From Phaeovibrio sulfidiphilus (lineage in GTDB: Bacteria; Pseudomonadota; Alphaproteobacteria; Rhodospirillales; Rhodospirillaceae), in the NCBI RefSeq assembly GCF_014861485.1, contig NZ_JACZHT010000005.1:62001-126000 (forward strand): a stretch of 64,000 nucleotides of DNA. Direction: 5' to 3'. Positions 35,751 through 46,746 of the stretch are shown piece by piece. Position 1 is the first letter of the stretch, and each line of letters opens with the position of its first letter. The position numbers were made by a program, and so were the translations under genes. A model generated the notes under the pieces. The model worked only from the letters and a program-made list of their open reading frames with translations. It made no database searches and had not been told where the DNA came from.

Positions 35751-36542
35751 TCAGCGCTCCCCCAGCCCGAAGTCCGCGCCCCACCTCAGGCCCGGAACGG
35801 TGCCGGCCCTCGGCGTGTAGTCGCAGCCCACCCAGCCCGGATAGCCGTGGGCATCCAGCAGCGTGAACAGGAACGGCCAGTTGATCTCGCCGTTGCGGTC
35901 CGGCTCGTCGCCCAGGGGCACGCCCGCAACCCGCACGTGACCCAGGAACTCGAGGTTCTCCTCGATAAAGTCCGACAGGCCGCCCTGGATGATCTGGGCG
36001 TGGTACATGTTGTAGCACAGGCAGAGATTGTCATCGTCCACGTCCTCGAGAACGCGGACCGCATCGTCCGGCCGGGACAGGAAATAGCCCGGGTTCTCGC
36101 GGGTGTTCTTCGGCTCGATCAGAACCCGAACGTTGTCCTCCGAGCAGCGCTCCGCCGCCCAGGACAGGTTGGCGATATAGGTGTCGAGGGCCTCGGGCCA
36201 CTGGGCCTCGTCCGCCACGATGCCGGCGGGAACCAGAAGACGGGTGCAGTCGCACAGGTCCGCGTACTCCAGGGCCACCTCGATCGAGTCCCGGAACTCG
36301 CTCTCCCGGCCGGGCAGGGCGGCAAGGCCCCGCTCCCCCGCAGCCCAGTCCCCGGGGGGCGCGCTGAAGCACACGAGCTCCACATCTGCCATGGCCAGCC
36401 GGTCGCCGATGACCTCGGGCTTCCAGATGTAGGGCAGGGGAATCTCCACGCCCCCGAAGCCACAGGCCCGTGCCGCGTCGATCCGGGCGTCCAGGGGGTG
36501 TTCGGTGAAAAGGCGTGCAAGGTTGGCACTGAAACGGGGCAT
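35751..36542 (-). CDS. Hydroxypyruvate isomerase-family sugar isomerase
   Basis: This 263-residue TIM-barrel protein begins MPRFSANLARLFTEHPLDARID, the usual N-terminus of the Hyi/OtnI family; the start at 36542 has GGAGAG 9 nt upstream. Family members interconvert hydroxypyruvate with tartronate semialdehyde or isomerise 2-oxo-tetronates. Motifs include GFGGVEIPLPYIW, LIEPKNTRENPGYFLS (metal-binding Glu) and CYNMYHAQIIQGG, with HVRVAGVPLGDEPDRNGEINW. In many bacteria the motif near the end is R-x-E and E-Y; here it is WVGCDYTPRAGT. No glyoxylate-pathway neighbour is present, so the substrate is uncertain. Confidence 0.85.
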   Translation of the reverse strand: MPRFSANLARLFTEHPLDARIDAARACGFGGVEIPLPYIWKPEVIGDRLAMADVELVCFSAPPGDWAAGERGLAALPGRESEFRDSIEVALEYADLCDCTRLLVPAGIVADEAQWPEALDTYIANLSWAAERCSEDNVRVLIEPKNTRENPGYFLSRPDDAVRVLEDVDDDNLCLCYNMYHAQIIQGGLSDFIEENLEFLGHVRVAGVPLGDEPDRNGEINWPFLFTLLDAHGYPGWVGCDYTPRAGTVPGLRWGADFGLGER

Positions 36543-36738
36543 GGGTGCGGCTCTCCGGTATGTTGACCTGGTCGGTGTGTTGCGTGTCTGTCTGCGGATC
36601 TGTCTGCGGAACTCGCCCCGGAAGGGTGGGGCCGGGTGTGGTGCCGGGCCCGGCGCCAGGCCCGGCGCGCCCGGGGGAGACCCGTTAGCGGGAGCCCCGT
36701 TGCGGGAGGGTTTCGCGAACATGAAAACGCGGTAATTC

Positions 36739-36767
36739 TGGACAAAGCGTGCGCAAAAGGCTATGGG
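36739..36767 (+). promoter_or_regulatory. Possible hemN promoter
   Basis: TGGACA (36739-36744), 17-bp spacer, TATGGG (36762-36767), 37 bp before the chosen hemN start. -10 is half-matched. An FNR-type TTGAT-N4-ATCAA site was looked for and not seen. Confidence 0.35.
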
Positions 36768-36804
36768 AAAAGCCACCTTCCATTGCCCCGACAGGAGAGA
36801 GCCG

Positions 36805-38202
36805 ATGTCTGGCGAGTGCTCTAGCGTTCATCCCTTGACCATCGACGCCGCCCGCGTGCGTCAACTGGCAGACAAGTATGATCTTCGCCTGCCCCGCTAT
36901 ACCTCCTACCCCACGGCTCCGCATTTCCACCCCGGTATCGACCCGGACCAGTACGCGACCTGGCTTTCAGAGCTTCCCGAGAATACTCCCGCGTCCCTCT
37001 ATCTCCACATCGCCTACTGCGCCGAGATGTGCTTCTTCTGCGGCTGCCATGCCCGGGTCTCCAAGCGTCACGAGCCCGTGGCCGATTACCTGGAAGTCCT
37101 TCTCAAGGAAGCGGAACTGATCTCCCGCACCGCCTCGTCCCCCCTGCGGATCACCCACATCCACTTTGGCGGCGGCAGCCCGACCCTCCTGACCGGCGAC
37201 GAGCTGAAGCACACCACCGACCACCTGCGCAAGCATTTCAACGTCGCGGATGATGCGGAAATCGCCCTCGAGATGGACCCGCGCACCGCGACCGAGGAGT
37301 ACGTGATCGCCATGGCGAAGGCGGGCTTCACCCGCGCCTCCCTGGGCGTCCAGGACATGGCGGACGTGGTGCAGAAGTCCATCAACCGGATCCAGCCCAT
37401 GGAAACCGTTGAGAACGCCTTCAACTGGCTGCACAAGCACGGCATCACCGACATCAACATGGACCTGATGTACGGCCTGCCGCACCAGACCACCGAGTCC
37501 ATGCTCGGCACCATGGACAAGGTCATGGCGCTGAAGCCGGCGCGGGTGTCCCTGTTCGGCTACGCGCACGTGCCCTGGGTCAAGGCCAACATGAAGGCCA
37601 TCGACGAGAATGCCCTGCCCGGCGCCGCCGAGCGCTGGGACCAGTACCTGAGCGCCACCGCCAACTTCGCTAGACTGGGCTACGTGCAGATTGGTCTCGA
37701 CCACTTTGCCGCTCCGGACGACGAGATGGCCATTGCTCTCAAGGAGGGCAAGCTGCACCGGAACTTCCAGGGCTACACCACGGACACGGCCCCGGCTCTC
37801 ATTGGAATGGGGGCCTCCGGCATTGGCTACCTGCCCCAGGGCTACGTGGCCAACGAGCTGGATATCGACACCTACAAGTCCATCATCTCCGAGGGCAAGC
37901 TGGCCACGCGCCGGGGCGTCGCCCTGACCGACGAGGACCGTCTGCGCCGGGACGTGATCGAGCGCCTGATGTGTGACCTGAAGGCCGACCTGGGCGAGAT
38001 TGCCGCCGCCTACAATCGCCCGGCCGACTACTTCGCGCCGGAGCTGGCCCAGATGGACGATCTGGAGGCTGACGGTGTGGTGGCGCGCGACGGACAGGTG
38101 ATCCAGATCACCGATCTGGGCCGCACCCTGGTGCGCGCTGTGTGTGCCAAGTTTGACCAGTACCTGAAGCCGGGCGAGACCCGCCACTCCCGCGCGGTCT
38201 GA
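36805..38202 (+). CDS. hemN: Oxygen-independent coproporphyrinogen III dehydrogenase
   Basis: This 465-residue radical SAM enzyme decarboxylates coproporphyrinogen III to protoporphyrinogen IX without oxygen. The start at 36805 is preferred over the in-frame ATG at 36763 because AGGAGA lies 8 nt upstream and it gives normal length. The cluster motif is CX3CX2C (Cys72, 76, 79) followed by GC. Later motifs: HFGGGSPTLL, MDLMYGLPHQT, RVSLFGYAHVPW and LIGMGASGIGYL. The enzyme suggests micro-aerobic or anaerobic (possibly phototrophic) life. It stands alone, with a strong terminator behind it. Confidence 0.96.
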   Translation: MSGECSSVHPLTIDAARVRQLADKYDLRLPRYTSYPTAPHFHPGIDPDQYATWLSELPENTPASLYLHIAYCAEMCFFCGCHARVSKRHEPVADYLEVLLKEAELISRTASSPLRITHIHFGGGSPTLLTGDELKHTTDHLRKHFNVADDAEIALEMDPRTATEEYVIAMAKAGFTRASLGVQDMADVVQKSINRIQPMETVENAFNWLHKHGITDINMDLMYGLPHQTTESMLGTMDKVMALKPARVSLFGYAHVPWVKANMKAIDENALPGAAERWDQYLSATANFARLGYVQIGLDHFAAPDDEMAIALKEGKLHRNFQGYTTDTAPALIGMGASGIGYLPQGYVANELDIDTYKSIISEGKLATRRGVALTDEDRLRRDVIERLMCDLKADLGEIAAAYNRPADYFAPELAQMDDLEADGVVARDGQVIQITDLGRTLVRAVCAKFDQYLKPGETRHSRAV

Positions 38203-38265
38203 CCGGCCGCCGGTCTCCCGTTCTTTTCGGGAGGGGAGGGGCCAGGTCCCCGTGAACAGAACGCA

Positions 38266-38296
38266 GGCGCCGGATCCTGGATCCGGCGCCTTTTTT
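38266..38296 (+). terminator. Intrinsic terminator of hemN
   Basis: GGCGCCGGATC (38266-38276), loop CTG, GATCCGGCGCC (38280-38290), then six T. Perfect 11-bp stem; very strong rho-independent terminator. Confidence 0.95.
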
Positions 38297-38627
38297 GTGC
38301 CCGGAGTGTGCCGGGGGCCGGATCCGGTTCCAGCACCAGCCGGCTCAGGAAAAGGTGGCCCGGGTGGATACACGGGTGTGCCGGCCGGTCGCCCGATGGT
38401 CGGCGGGCCGTTTCCCTTCCGGGGTGCAGGGGGCCCGCTCAAGGGGCTCTGTGCGGCAGCGCACGACGCCGGGCCGGGTTCAGGGGAGGCGTTGCCCGGG
38501 TGGGCACGCTCCAGAAAAGAGGGGGTCAGCGTGGAGAGTCGGGCACGCTCACGGGATCGGGCCTCTGCCCGGTAAGCGTGGGGGACGGGGAGGGGGCATG
38601 GAGGGGGCGGGAAAGAAGCACTGAGGC
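38297..38627. other. Gap between hemN and groL terminators
   Basis: About 330 GC-rich bases between two convergent transcription units. Open frames here have no ribosome sites or recognisable features, and I see no gene or RNA element. Confidence 0.5.
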
Positions 38628-38658
38628 AAAAAGAAAGGCGGCCCCCGAAGGAGCCGCC
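38628..38658 (-). terminator. Intrinsic terminator of groSL
   Basis: On the minus strand GGCGGCTCC, a TTCG tetraloop, GGGGCCGCC-type arm (9-bp stem including one T-G pair), then TTTCTTTTT. It lies 32 bp after the groL stop. Confidence 0.9.
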
Positions 38659-38689
38659 CTCTTTTGCGTTGATCGCAGGGACAGTGGAC

Positions 38690-40378
<1,689 letters not shown>

Positions 40379-40398
40379 TCAGGGGGAGGGAGCCGGGA

Positions 40399-40686
40399 TC
40401 AGCCCACGATCCCCATGATGTCGGATTCCTTCATGATGAGGTATTCCTTGCCGTCGAGCTTGACCTCGGTGCCGGACCACTTGCCGAACAGGATCCGGTC
40501 TCCGGGCTTGACGTCAAGAGCAACGAGCTTGCCGTCTTCTCCGCGCACGCCGGAGCCAACCGCGATCACCTTGCCCTCCATGGGCTTTTCCTTGGCGGTG
40601 TCGGGGATGATGATGCCGCCAGCGGTCTTCTCTTCGCCTTCGAGGCGCTCGACGAGAACGCGATCATGCAAAGGACGGAAATTCAT
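40399..40686 (-). CDS. groS: Co-chaperonin GroES (10 kDa)
   Basis: This 95-residue lid of the GroEL cage starts at 40686 ([19 protein letters not shown]). The longer frame to 40716 lacks family support. The mobile loop [18 protein letters not shown] and the [17 protein letters not shown] strand are diagnostic. First gene of the groSL operon, with promoter and CIRCE operator just upstream. Confidence 0.98.
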   Translation of the reverse strand: MNFRPLHDRVLVERLEGEEKTAGGIIIPDTAKEKPMEGKVIAVGSGVRGEDGKLVALDVKPGDRILFGKWSGTEVKLDGKEYLIMKESDIMGIVG

Positions 40687-40764
40687 TGATGAAGCCTCCG
40701 TGGGTTTCCGTATCAAAAGAGAACAGTCAGGGGAGCGGGTGCCCCGCCTGATGGGGAACTTTTG

Positions 40765-40791
40765 TTAGCACTCTGTCATGGTGAGTGCCAA
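40765..40791 (-). promoter_or_regulatory. CIRCE operator (HrcA site)
   Basis: TTAGCACTC (40765-40773), 9-bp spacer, GAGTGCCAA (40783-40791). The consensus is TTAGCACTC-N9-GAGTGCTAA, so there is one mismatch. It lies 79 bp before groS and just downstream of the -10 box. HrcA should repress groSL here until heat stress. Confidence 0.95.
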
Positions 40792-40801
40792 AGATAGGTC
40801 A

Positions 40802-40830
40802 CAGATAGAACGGAGCCTGGCGGGTGTCAA
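40802..40830 (-). promoter_or_regulatory. Sigma70-type groSL promoter
   Basis: On the minus strand TTGACA (40830-40825), a 17-bp spacer and TATCTG (40807-40802). A perfect -35 with ideal spacing, placing the start near 40795, at the edge of the CIRCE element. Confidence 0.85.
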
Positions 40831-40843
40831 GGCTCGGGAAAAG

Positions 40844-40855
40844 TTTTCGCGAAAA
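40844..40855. promoter_or_regulatory. TTTTCGCGAAAA palindrome
   Basis: A perfect 12-bp palindrome 14 bp upstream of the groSL -35 box and about 290 bp upstream of the first autotransporter start. It could be an operator for either divergent gene. No known regulator is assigned. Confidence 0.35.
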
Positions 40856-41142
40856 TTTTGGAGCCTGAAAAACCGAGGCCGGGCGGGAGCGTGCCCGCGC
40901 GAGGGGCGGTCGCCGTGCCCGTCAGGCGGGCGCTGGGGCAGGTGGTGAGGGTATGAAGAAACGGTCCCTGAACCGGGATCAGTCATAAATACAGTTACTG
41001 GGTGGATGTATTTTTGCATCGCTCCTTCGTTTTTTCTACAGCGCGCCCAGTGTATTCGTCTTTAGGTTTTGATCGCGTTATTACATTCCGCTATGGTTGC
41101 CTGTGTTTTGTGGCCGTCGGCCAATGGCTTTGGGGGGTGCGT

Positions 41143-44100
41143 ATGTCAAAGGATATCGCGGGCAACTGTGACTGCCGCGTGTTTTTCGTTTCCGGGCGTC
41201 GTGGTGCGGCGCTTTCCGGTGTGGCACTGGCCCTGGCGCTGGGCGTCACGGGAGCCGGGCAGGCGCGGGCGGCGGAGCCCTACCAATGTAGCGGGGGTGT
41301 TTGTACCGTTACGGGCGAGGTGGCCTGGGATGATCTTGTCGCCGATTCGGAGTTCAGCGGCAAACTTCAGGATCTGAAGTTTGAGGGGCAGGAAGGAAAG
41401 GTGACGTTTTCCAAGGATACGGTTCTTTCCGCATCATCCGGCACCCCGGATCAGCGTCTGGTCGTGGGGGAGGGTGTCACCGCGACGCTTTCTGTTGCCG
41501 GCGGCGGGACACTGACGATTGCGGACAATACACACGAAAGCAACACCACCAACGCCGAAGGCGGCGCGATTTCCAATGCGGGGACGCTGACCTTTTCGGG
41601 CAATACCACCTTCTCCGGGAACACGGCCACAAGCACAAGCAAGTATGCCTTGGGTGGCGCAATTCACAATACGGGGACGCTGACCTTTTTGGGCGACACC
41701 ATCTTCAGCGGGAATACGGCAACAACCACGCGCGGATGGACCGATGGCGGTGCTCTCTATAACCACTCGGGTACGGTAGTGTTTTTGGGTGATGCGACCT
41801 TCAGCGGAAACGCGGCCACGAGCGTGACCAATGGTGCCTATGGCGGGGCAATTTATATTCGGACGGGGGCGGTGACGATTTCGGGCAACGCCACCTTCAA
41901 AGAGAACAGGGCTTCAAGCATAGGCACCTGGTCCTGGGGTGGCGCGATCTATAATGGTGGTAATGAGGTGGTGATTTCTGGAAATGCCGTTTTTGAGAAG
42001 AACACGGCCTCAAGTGATGAACATAACGCGTTGGGCGGTGGGATCCACAATGCGGAGGGTACGGTCACGATTTCTGGCGATGCGACGTTCACGGGGAACG
42101 TGTCCAAAAGCGAAAAAAACAGAAGTTATGGCGCCTATGGCGGCGCGATTTATAACAAAGGTACAAATGCCAGGGTGAGCATTTATGGAGACGCCCTCTT
42201 TGTCGGAAACACGGCTTATAGCGTTGACAGCTTCGCCCGGGGCGGCGGAATTTACATCGATAGCGGCGGAACGCTGACGGTTTCTGGGGACGCCACCTTC
42301 CGGGAAAATAAGGTTTACAGCACGTCAGGCAGCGCCGGTGGTGGCGCTATTCGTAACGAAGGTGGTTCCGTGACCTTCGAGCGCACGGCCACCTTCATCG
42401 GGAACACGGCAACAAGCGATAGCGGAGGGGCTGGATCTGCTGCAATTTTTAGTGTTGGCAAGATGACTTTTTCTGGCGACGCCGTCTTTGTCGAGAACTC
42501 GGCCAGCGCTGACAGGGGCAGCGCTTCGACTGCTGCGATTGCAAACTACGGGGAGATGACATTTTCTGGTTTTGCGGTGTTCAAGAAGAACTCAGTCACA
42601 TCCGGGGATTACCGGGTCTTTAGCGGTGCTATTTATAACGAGTGGATGTTGACCTTCGAGCGTGACGCCACGTTCATCGAAAATACGGTCCAAAGCGAGA
42701 AATTTTGGGCTGCTGCTGGTGCGCTTCGTCAATCGAACGTCACAGGCAGCGCGACGACCTTCAAGGGCGCCGCCCTCTTCCAGAAGAACACGGCTGTCGC
42801 GATGTCAAGAGATGCCTCCGGTGGGGCGGTTTATAACTGGGGTAAGGTGACCTTCTCGGGTGATGCCACCTTCCTCGAGAACAAAGCCCATGGCAAGGCG
42901 GCCTATGGGGGTGCGATTTATAACGCGGGCACGCTGATTTTTGAAAAGGCTGCCACGTTCATCGGGAACACGGCCCTCGGAACGAGCGACGATTCTTATG
43001 GCGGAGCAATTTTTACTGCGGATCCGATGACTTTTTACGGGACCACAACCTTCATCGGGAACACGGCCCAAAGCGACAGCGGCAGGGCCTGTGGTGGTGC
43101 GCTGGATAACAGCGGCGGTAAGCTGACCTTTTTGGGCGGCGCCATCTTCAGCGGGAACGCAGCCGAAAGCAAGAGCGGCAAGGTGAGCGGCGGCGCGATA
43201 AGTGCTTACGGCGCCTATGTGACGACGAAGCTGCAAGGGGACGCCACCTTCAGCGGGAACCGGGCCCAAAGCGAGACTGGCGACGCTTTTGGAGGCGCAG
43301 TTGAGGCTTATCTTACCAACGTGAGCCTGTCTGGAAGGGCCGCCTTCGAGAAGAATACGGCCACAAGCACGTCAGGAACAGCGTATGGTGGCGCAATTTC
43401 TATCACTAGCAGGATCCCCGAGCTCGCGGTGACCCTGTCGGGCGACGCCACCTTCAAGGACAATACGGCCACAAGCACCTCGGGCGAAGCCTACGGAGGC
43501 GCCATCTCCATCCGCGGTGGAACACTTGTTCTGGACCCGGGCGCGGGCAAGACGGTCCTCTTCAGTGGCAATACGGCCAGCGGGCGTTCAAGTTCTGTCT
43601 ATCTGGAGAGCCTTGAAGATATATTTAGCAATAAATACAGCCCAACCCTGAAGGTTGGTGTCTCGGGCACGGGTACGGTGGACATGCGCACGGATCCGAT
43701 GGGGGGAAGGGCCGCGGACAATCAGGCCATTACCATCATCAAGGACGGTGCCGGCTCGACCTGGTGGCTGGGGGGCCAGAACCTGTTCACCAGCGATGGC
43801 AACGCCGGCAGCAAAACCGAGTTTTCGGTCAATGACGGGACGCTTGCCTTTGTGGCCGGTACGAAAATCGACCTTCAGGGCGCGGGCTCGTCCTTCACCC
43901 TGGTTTCCCCTGCCGTGCTGTATCTTGAGGGGAGCGGCCACAAAATTCTGGCCGGAAATGCCGGGACCGGCGGAACCATGACCGGCGGCACCATCAATCT
44001 GAAGGCCGGAGCGAAACTCAGCTATGACCTTCTCGATGTTCCATCCGGAGAAAAGGTTCTCACCCTGCGGGCAGGAACCACGACCCTGCCGGCAGGCGGA

Positions 44101-46536
44101 GAGGGGCCCGTAATTCTCGACATCCTGACATTCCGAAACGTCGTGGGTACCAAATACGCGCTGCTGGACGCCGGAGTGAAACTCACCGACAAGGTGAAGC
44201 TGATCTATCGGGGCGAGGACTTTGCCAATACCCGCTTCGGCTCCGCGCTTGTGGGCTCGCTGGCGGAAGACGATACGGTTCAGATGCTGACCGTCCAGCA
44301 GGTGGTGAAGAACGACAAACTGACCTGGGTTGGCGACGACGAGGATCCCTGGAACATCAAGGTCCAGAATAAATGGGTGCTCCCCGACACGACCAAAACG
44401 CAGTTCGCTCACGGGGACGCGGTCGTGTTCACGGAGGCCAAACAGGGCGCTGTCAACGTCAACGCCGGTGGCGTGGTGGTCGCCGGCATGGAGATCACCG
44501 GCGGCACTTTTACGTTCAAGGGGGGCGAGATTGTCTCGGCGGCGGACAAGGAGACCAACTACACCCCGGCCACCCGGAAAATGGAGCTGAGCGGAACGGC
44601 CGACGCCACCTTCGAGGAGAGCGTGAAGCTGAGCTTCGCCGAAGGATACAGCATAGGCGATAACGCGAAAATGACCGTGAGGGGCACGGTTCTCACGGGC
44701 AATATCGTTAACAGCGGTGAGTTCGTTTTCGATACCGGGCCTGATGCGACGCTCCGTTACACCGACACCCTCTCCGGCGGCGGCAAGGTTTTCAAGAACG
44801 GTGCCGGAACCGTCCTGCTGTCCGGAAACCACTCTGCGGCGACCGGTCCCCTCACTCTGAACGGGGGCACCCTGGGCGGCGCCTTCACATGGGGTGGCAG
44901 CCTGAAGCTGGGCAACAGCGGCACCGTTTTGGCGCCGGGGGATGCGGATGACGTTGGCACGATGTCCGTCGGTTCCTTCGATCCGGGCGACAAGGCCTTC
45001 ACCCTCCGAGTTCGCGTTACTCGGGAGGCCAGTGACCGTCTGGACGTGCAGAACGGCACCGTTGTTCTGCCCCAGGTGTCCACCCTGAAGGTGGTGAAGG
45101 CCATCGGAAGCGGCTGGGAGGTAGAAAAAATATACACGGTTCTGGCAGCCCTGGATCCGGACGGAAAAGTGGAGGGCAGGTTCTCGATCCTGGACAAGGC
45201 GGCGGACCTGCCATTCCTGAGTCTGGACCAGGTGCGCCTGGGTGCGGGCGGGAAACCGGTTGAGGGCAACGCGGACGTATCCGCTATTGGCCTTCGGGCG
45301 ACTTACAAGGGGCCCGATCCCGGCCCAGACCCCGGTCCGGGGCCCGATCCCAAACCCGGCCCTGGCCCTGGTCCCGGTCCGGGGCCCGGTCCCGTGCCTC
45401 CGTCCCCCTGGACGAACGCCTCACCGAACCAGATTGCCACCGCCCGTGCCATCGGCACCATGGCTCCGGGTCCGGTCCAGAACGCCATGATCAACGCCTC
45501 GCGCGGCGAGGGCCTGCGCCTTCTGGACCTCTTCTCCGGCGACAGCCACGCCAACGTGGGCCACATGATCCGCCACGGGGCGCAGGAACTGTCCCGCACC
45601 CTGATGAACACCCTGTCCGACATGGCGCCATCCGTGGACGGGATGCCGGGCGGGGGCCGTCTCGAGGTGGCGTCGCGGGGTCCGGTTGAGGTCGACCCCG
45701 CCACGGGCCTGCGCAAGGACCACCGGGTCTGGGCCCAGGTCTCGGGTGCCCGGGACACCTGGGACGGGGACGGCAATGCGGCCCGCTCCACCGCCAGCGG
45801 CGTGGGGGTCACGGCGGGGGCCTCGTTTGGCCTCGGGGACGGCTGGTTTGCAGGCGGCCTGTTCCGCTACGGCTACCGGGATTTCCGGGTGTCGGACCGC
45901 CTGTTCAAGGCCGACATCCACTCGTTCTCGGGCGGGGCTTACGGCGGCAAGGTCTGGGATGTGGGCACGGGCTTCCTGCGCACGACCCTGGGGGGCGTCT
46001 ACACCCGCCACGGCATCGACAGCCGGCGCACCGCGCTGGGCGAGCGCCTGAAGGCGGACTACGGGGCCAACGGGTTCCAGGTTGTGGGCGAGGCCGCCTG
46101 GCGGGTCCAGGCCACCGATGCCCTGATGGTGGAACCCTTTGCCGGAGGCTCGTGGGCTATGGGCTATACCGAAGGCTTCTCGGAAAGCGGCGGTGTTGCG
46201 GGCCTGCGGGGGCACAGCCAGGCGAGCCACACGGGCGTGTCCTCTCTGGGTGTGCGCATGGACGCCCGGGTGCACGAGAACGCGGTCCTGAAGCTGGACC
46301 TGGGCTGGGAGCACGTTTACGGCGACATCGACACCGCCAGCCGTATGATGTTCCTTGCGGGGTCGGATGACTTCCTCGTGCGGGGCACGCCGGCGGACCG
46401 GGATGCGGCCGTTGTGGGCGTGGGCGCCGAGGTGCGCCTGGACGACACCTGGGGGCTGACCGTGATGTACGACGGGGCGTATGGTGCCCACACCACCTCC
46501 CACGGCGGCCGCGCCCGTATGACGTACCGCTGGTAG
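41143..46536 (+). CDS. Pmp-like autotransporter adhesin 1 (type Va)
   Basis: This 1797-residue surface protein begins at the ATG at 41143; an in-frame ATG at 41002 adds 47 poorly supported residues. The signal peptide is GRRGAALSGVALALALGVTGAGQARA. Residues ~126-819 hold about twenty-one ~35-residue repeats with GGA[IVL] and FxxN motifs, e.g. LGGAIHNTGTLTFLGDTIFSGN, matching chlamydial polymorphic membrane protein repeats. A beta-helical section (~820-1385) with autotransporter-associated repeats follows, then a Pro-Gly linker and a ~370-residue C-terminal beta-barrel ending in TYRW. The barrel should insert in the outer membrane and export the passenger. Passenger GC is low (30 of 60 in 42121-42180). 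Confidence 0.88.
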   Translation: MSKDIAGNCDCRVFFVSGRRGAALSGVALALALGVTGAGQARAAEPYQCSGGVCTVTGEVAWDDLVADSEFSGKLQDLKFEGQEGKVTFSKDTVLSASSGTPDQRLVVGEGVTATLSVAGGGTLTIADNTHESNTTNAEGGAISNAGTLTFSGNTTFSGNTATSTSKYALGGAIHNTGTLTFLGDTIFSGNTATTTRGWTDGGALYNHSGTVVFLGDATFSGNAATSVTNGAYGGAIYIRTGAVTISGNATFKENRASSIGTWSWGGAIYNGGNEVVISGNAVFEKNTASSDEHNALGGGIHNAEGTVTISGDATFTGNVSKSEKNRSYGAYGGAIYNKGTNARVSIYGDALFVGNTAYSVDSFARGGGIYIDSGGTLTVSGDATFRENKVYSTSGSAGGGAIRNEGGSVTFERTATFIGNTATSDSGGAGSAAIFSVGKMTFSGDAVFVENSASADRGSASTAAIANYGEMTFSGFAVFKKNSVTSGDYRVFSGAIYNEWMLTFERDATFIENTVQSEKFWAAAGALRQSNVTGSATTFKGAALFQKNTAVAMSRDASGGAVYNWGKVTFSGDATFLENKAHGKAAYGGAIYNAGTLIFEKAATFIGNTALGTSDDSYGGAIFTADPMTFYGTTTFIGNTAQSDSGRACGGALDNSGGKLTFLGGAIFSGNAAESKSGKVSGGAISAYGAYVTTKLQGDATFSGNRAQSETGDAFGGAVEAYLTNVSLSGRAAFEKNTATSTSGTAYGGAISITSRIPELAVTLSGDATFKDNTATSTSGEAYGGAISIRGGTLVLDPGAGKTVLFSGNTASGRSSSVYLESLEDIFSNKYSPTLKVGVSGTGTVDMRTDPMGGRAADNQAITIIKDGAGSTWWLGGQNLFTSDGNAGSKTEFSVNDGTLAFVAGTKIDLQGAGSSFTLVSPAVLYLEGSGHKILAGNAGTGGTMTGGTINLKAGAKLSYDLLDVPSGEKVLTLRAGTTTLPAGGEGPVILDILTFRNVVGTKYALLDAGVKLTDKVKLIYRGEDFANTRFGSALVGSLAEDDTVQMLTVQQVVKNDKLTWVGDDEDPWNIKVQNKWVLPDTTKTQFAHGDAVVFTEAKQGAVNVNAGGVVVAGMEITGGTFTFKGGEIVSAADKETNYTPATRKMELSGTADATFEESVKLSFAEGYSIGDNAKMTVRGTVLTGNIVNSGEFVFDTGPDATLRYTDTLSGGGKVFKNGAGTVLLSGNHSAATGPLTLNGGTLGGAFTWGGSLKLGNSGTVLAPGDADDVGTMSVGSFDPGDKAFTLRVRVTREASDRLDVQNGTVVLPQVSTLKVVKAIGSGWEVEKIYTVLAALDPDGKVEGRFSILDKAADLPFLSLDQVRLGAGGKPVEGNADVSAIGLRATYKGPDPGPDPGPGPDPKPGPGPGPGPGPGPVPPSPWTNASPNQIATARAIGTMAPGPVQNAMINASRGEGLRLLDLFSGDSHANVGHMIRHGAQELSRTLMNTLSDMAPSVDGMPGGGRLEVASRGPVEVDPATGLRKDHRVWAQVSGARDTWDGDGNAARSTASGVGVTAGASFGLGDGWFAGGLFRYGYRDFRVSDRLFKADIHSFSGGAYGGKVWDVGTGFLRTTLGGVYTRHGIDSRRTALGERLKADYGANGFQVVGEAAWRVQATDALMVEPFAGGSWAMGYTEGFSESGGVAGLRGHSQASHTGVSSLGVRMDARVHENAVLKLDLGWEHVYGDIDTASRMMFLAGSDDFLVRGTPADRDAAVVGVGAEVRLDDTWGLTVMYDGAYGAHTTSHGGRARMTYRW
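41518..43600 (+). repeat. Pmp-type repeat array in autotransporter 1
   Basis: Around 2.1 kb of degenerate ~105-bp units encoding GGA[IVL]..N...(V/L)TFSGDATFxxN-A-S. DNA such as GACGCCACCTTC and GGCGCGATTTATAAC recurs many times, so the tract is open to slippage and unequal recombination that would add or lose whole units in frame. Confidence 0.8.
45311..45402 (+). repeat. Pro-Gly linker repeat in autotransporter 1
   Basis: Tandem 6-bp-type units encoding GPDPGP then GPGPGP between passenger and beta-domain. A hydrophilic hinge; the DNA is a slippage-prone microsatellite. Confidence 0.75.
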
Positions 46537-46556
46537 GACAGCGAACGCCCGGGCCT
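45421..46556 (+). repeat. Beta-domain duplication, copy 1
   Basis: About 1.1 kb nearly identical to 52104-53239. By eye more than nine of ten encoded residues match over ~370 aa, and identity continues past the stop (GGACAGCGAACGCCCGG) before ending. The passengers upstream are far more divergent. Confidence 0.85.
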
Positions 46557-46717
46557 GACGCCAGCACACCCGGACTCTGGCCCGGACCGGTCACTGGCCC
46601 TCAGCAGTCGATGGCGGGCCAGTGGGCCGGAACATCTTCCCCCCGGCCCGGGCGTGCTGATCCGCGTCGTCCCCGTTCCGGCTCCGGGGCGTCCTTCCCT
46701 CCGGCCTTGCACCCGCC

Positions 46718-46746
46718 AAAGCCCCGCCCTTAAAGGCGGGGCTTTT
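46718..46746 (+). terminator. Intrinsic terminator after autotransporter 1
   Basis: AAAGCCCCGCC, loop CTTAAA, GGCGGGGC then TTTT. A strong hairpin 180 bp after the stop. It separates the two autotransporter genes into independent transcripts. Confidence 0.9.

Noticed and set aside
36700..36800. FNR box upstream of hemN
   Set aside because: No TTGAT-N4-ATCAA-like dyad; only a weak sigma70-type pair.
41002..41142. Upstream in-frame start of autotransporter 1
   Set aside because: Would add 47 residues before a good signal peptide, with no ribosome site; the start at 41143 gives a more normal signal peptide, though long extended signals exist in some autotransporters.
41518..43600. Regularly spaced DNA repeats resembling a CRISPR array
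   Set aside because: Units are degenerate, ~105 bp, in one open frame and encode GGA/FxxN protein repeats; there are no identical palindromic repeats or cas genes.
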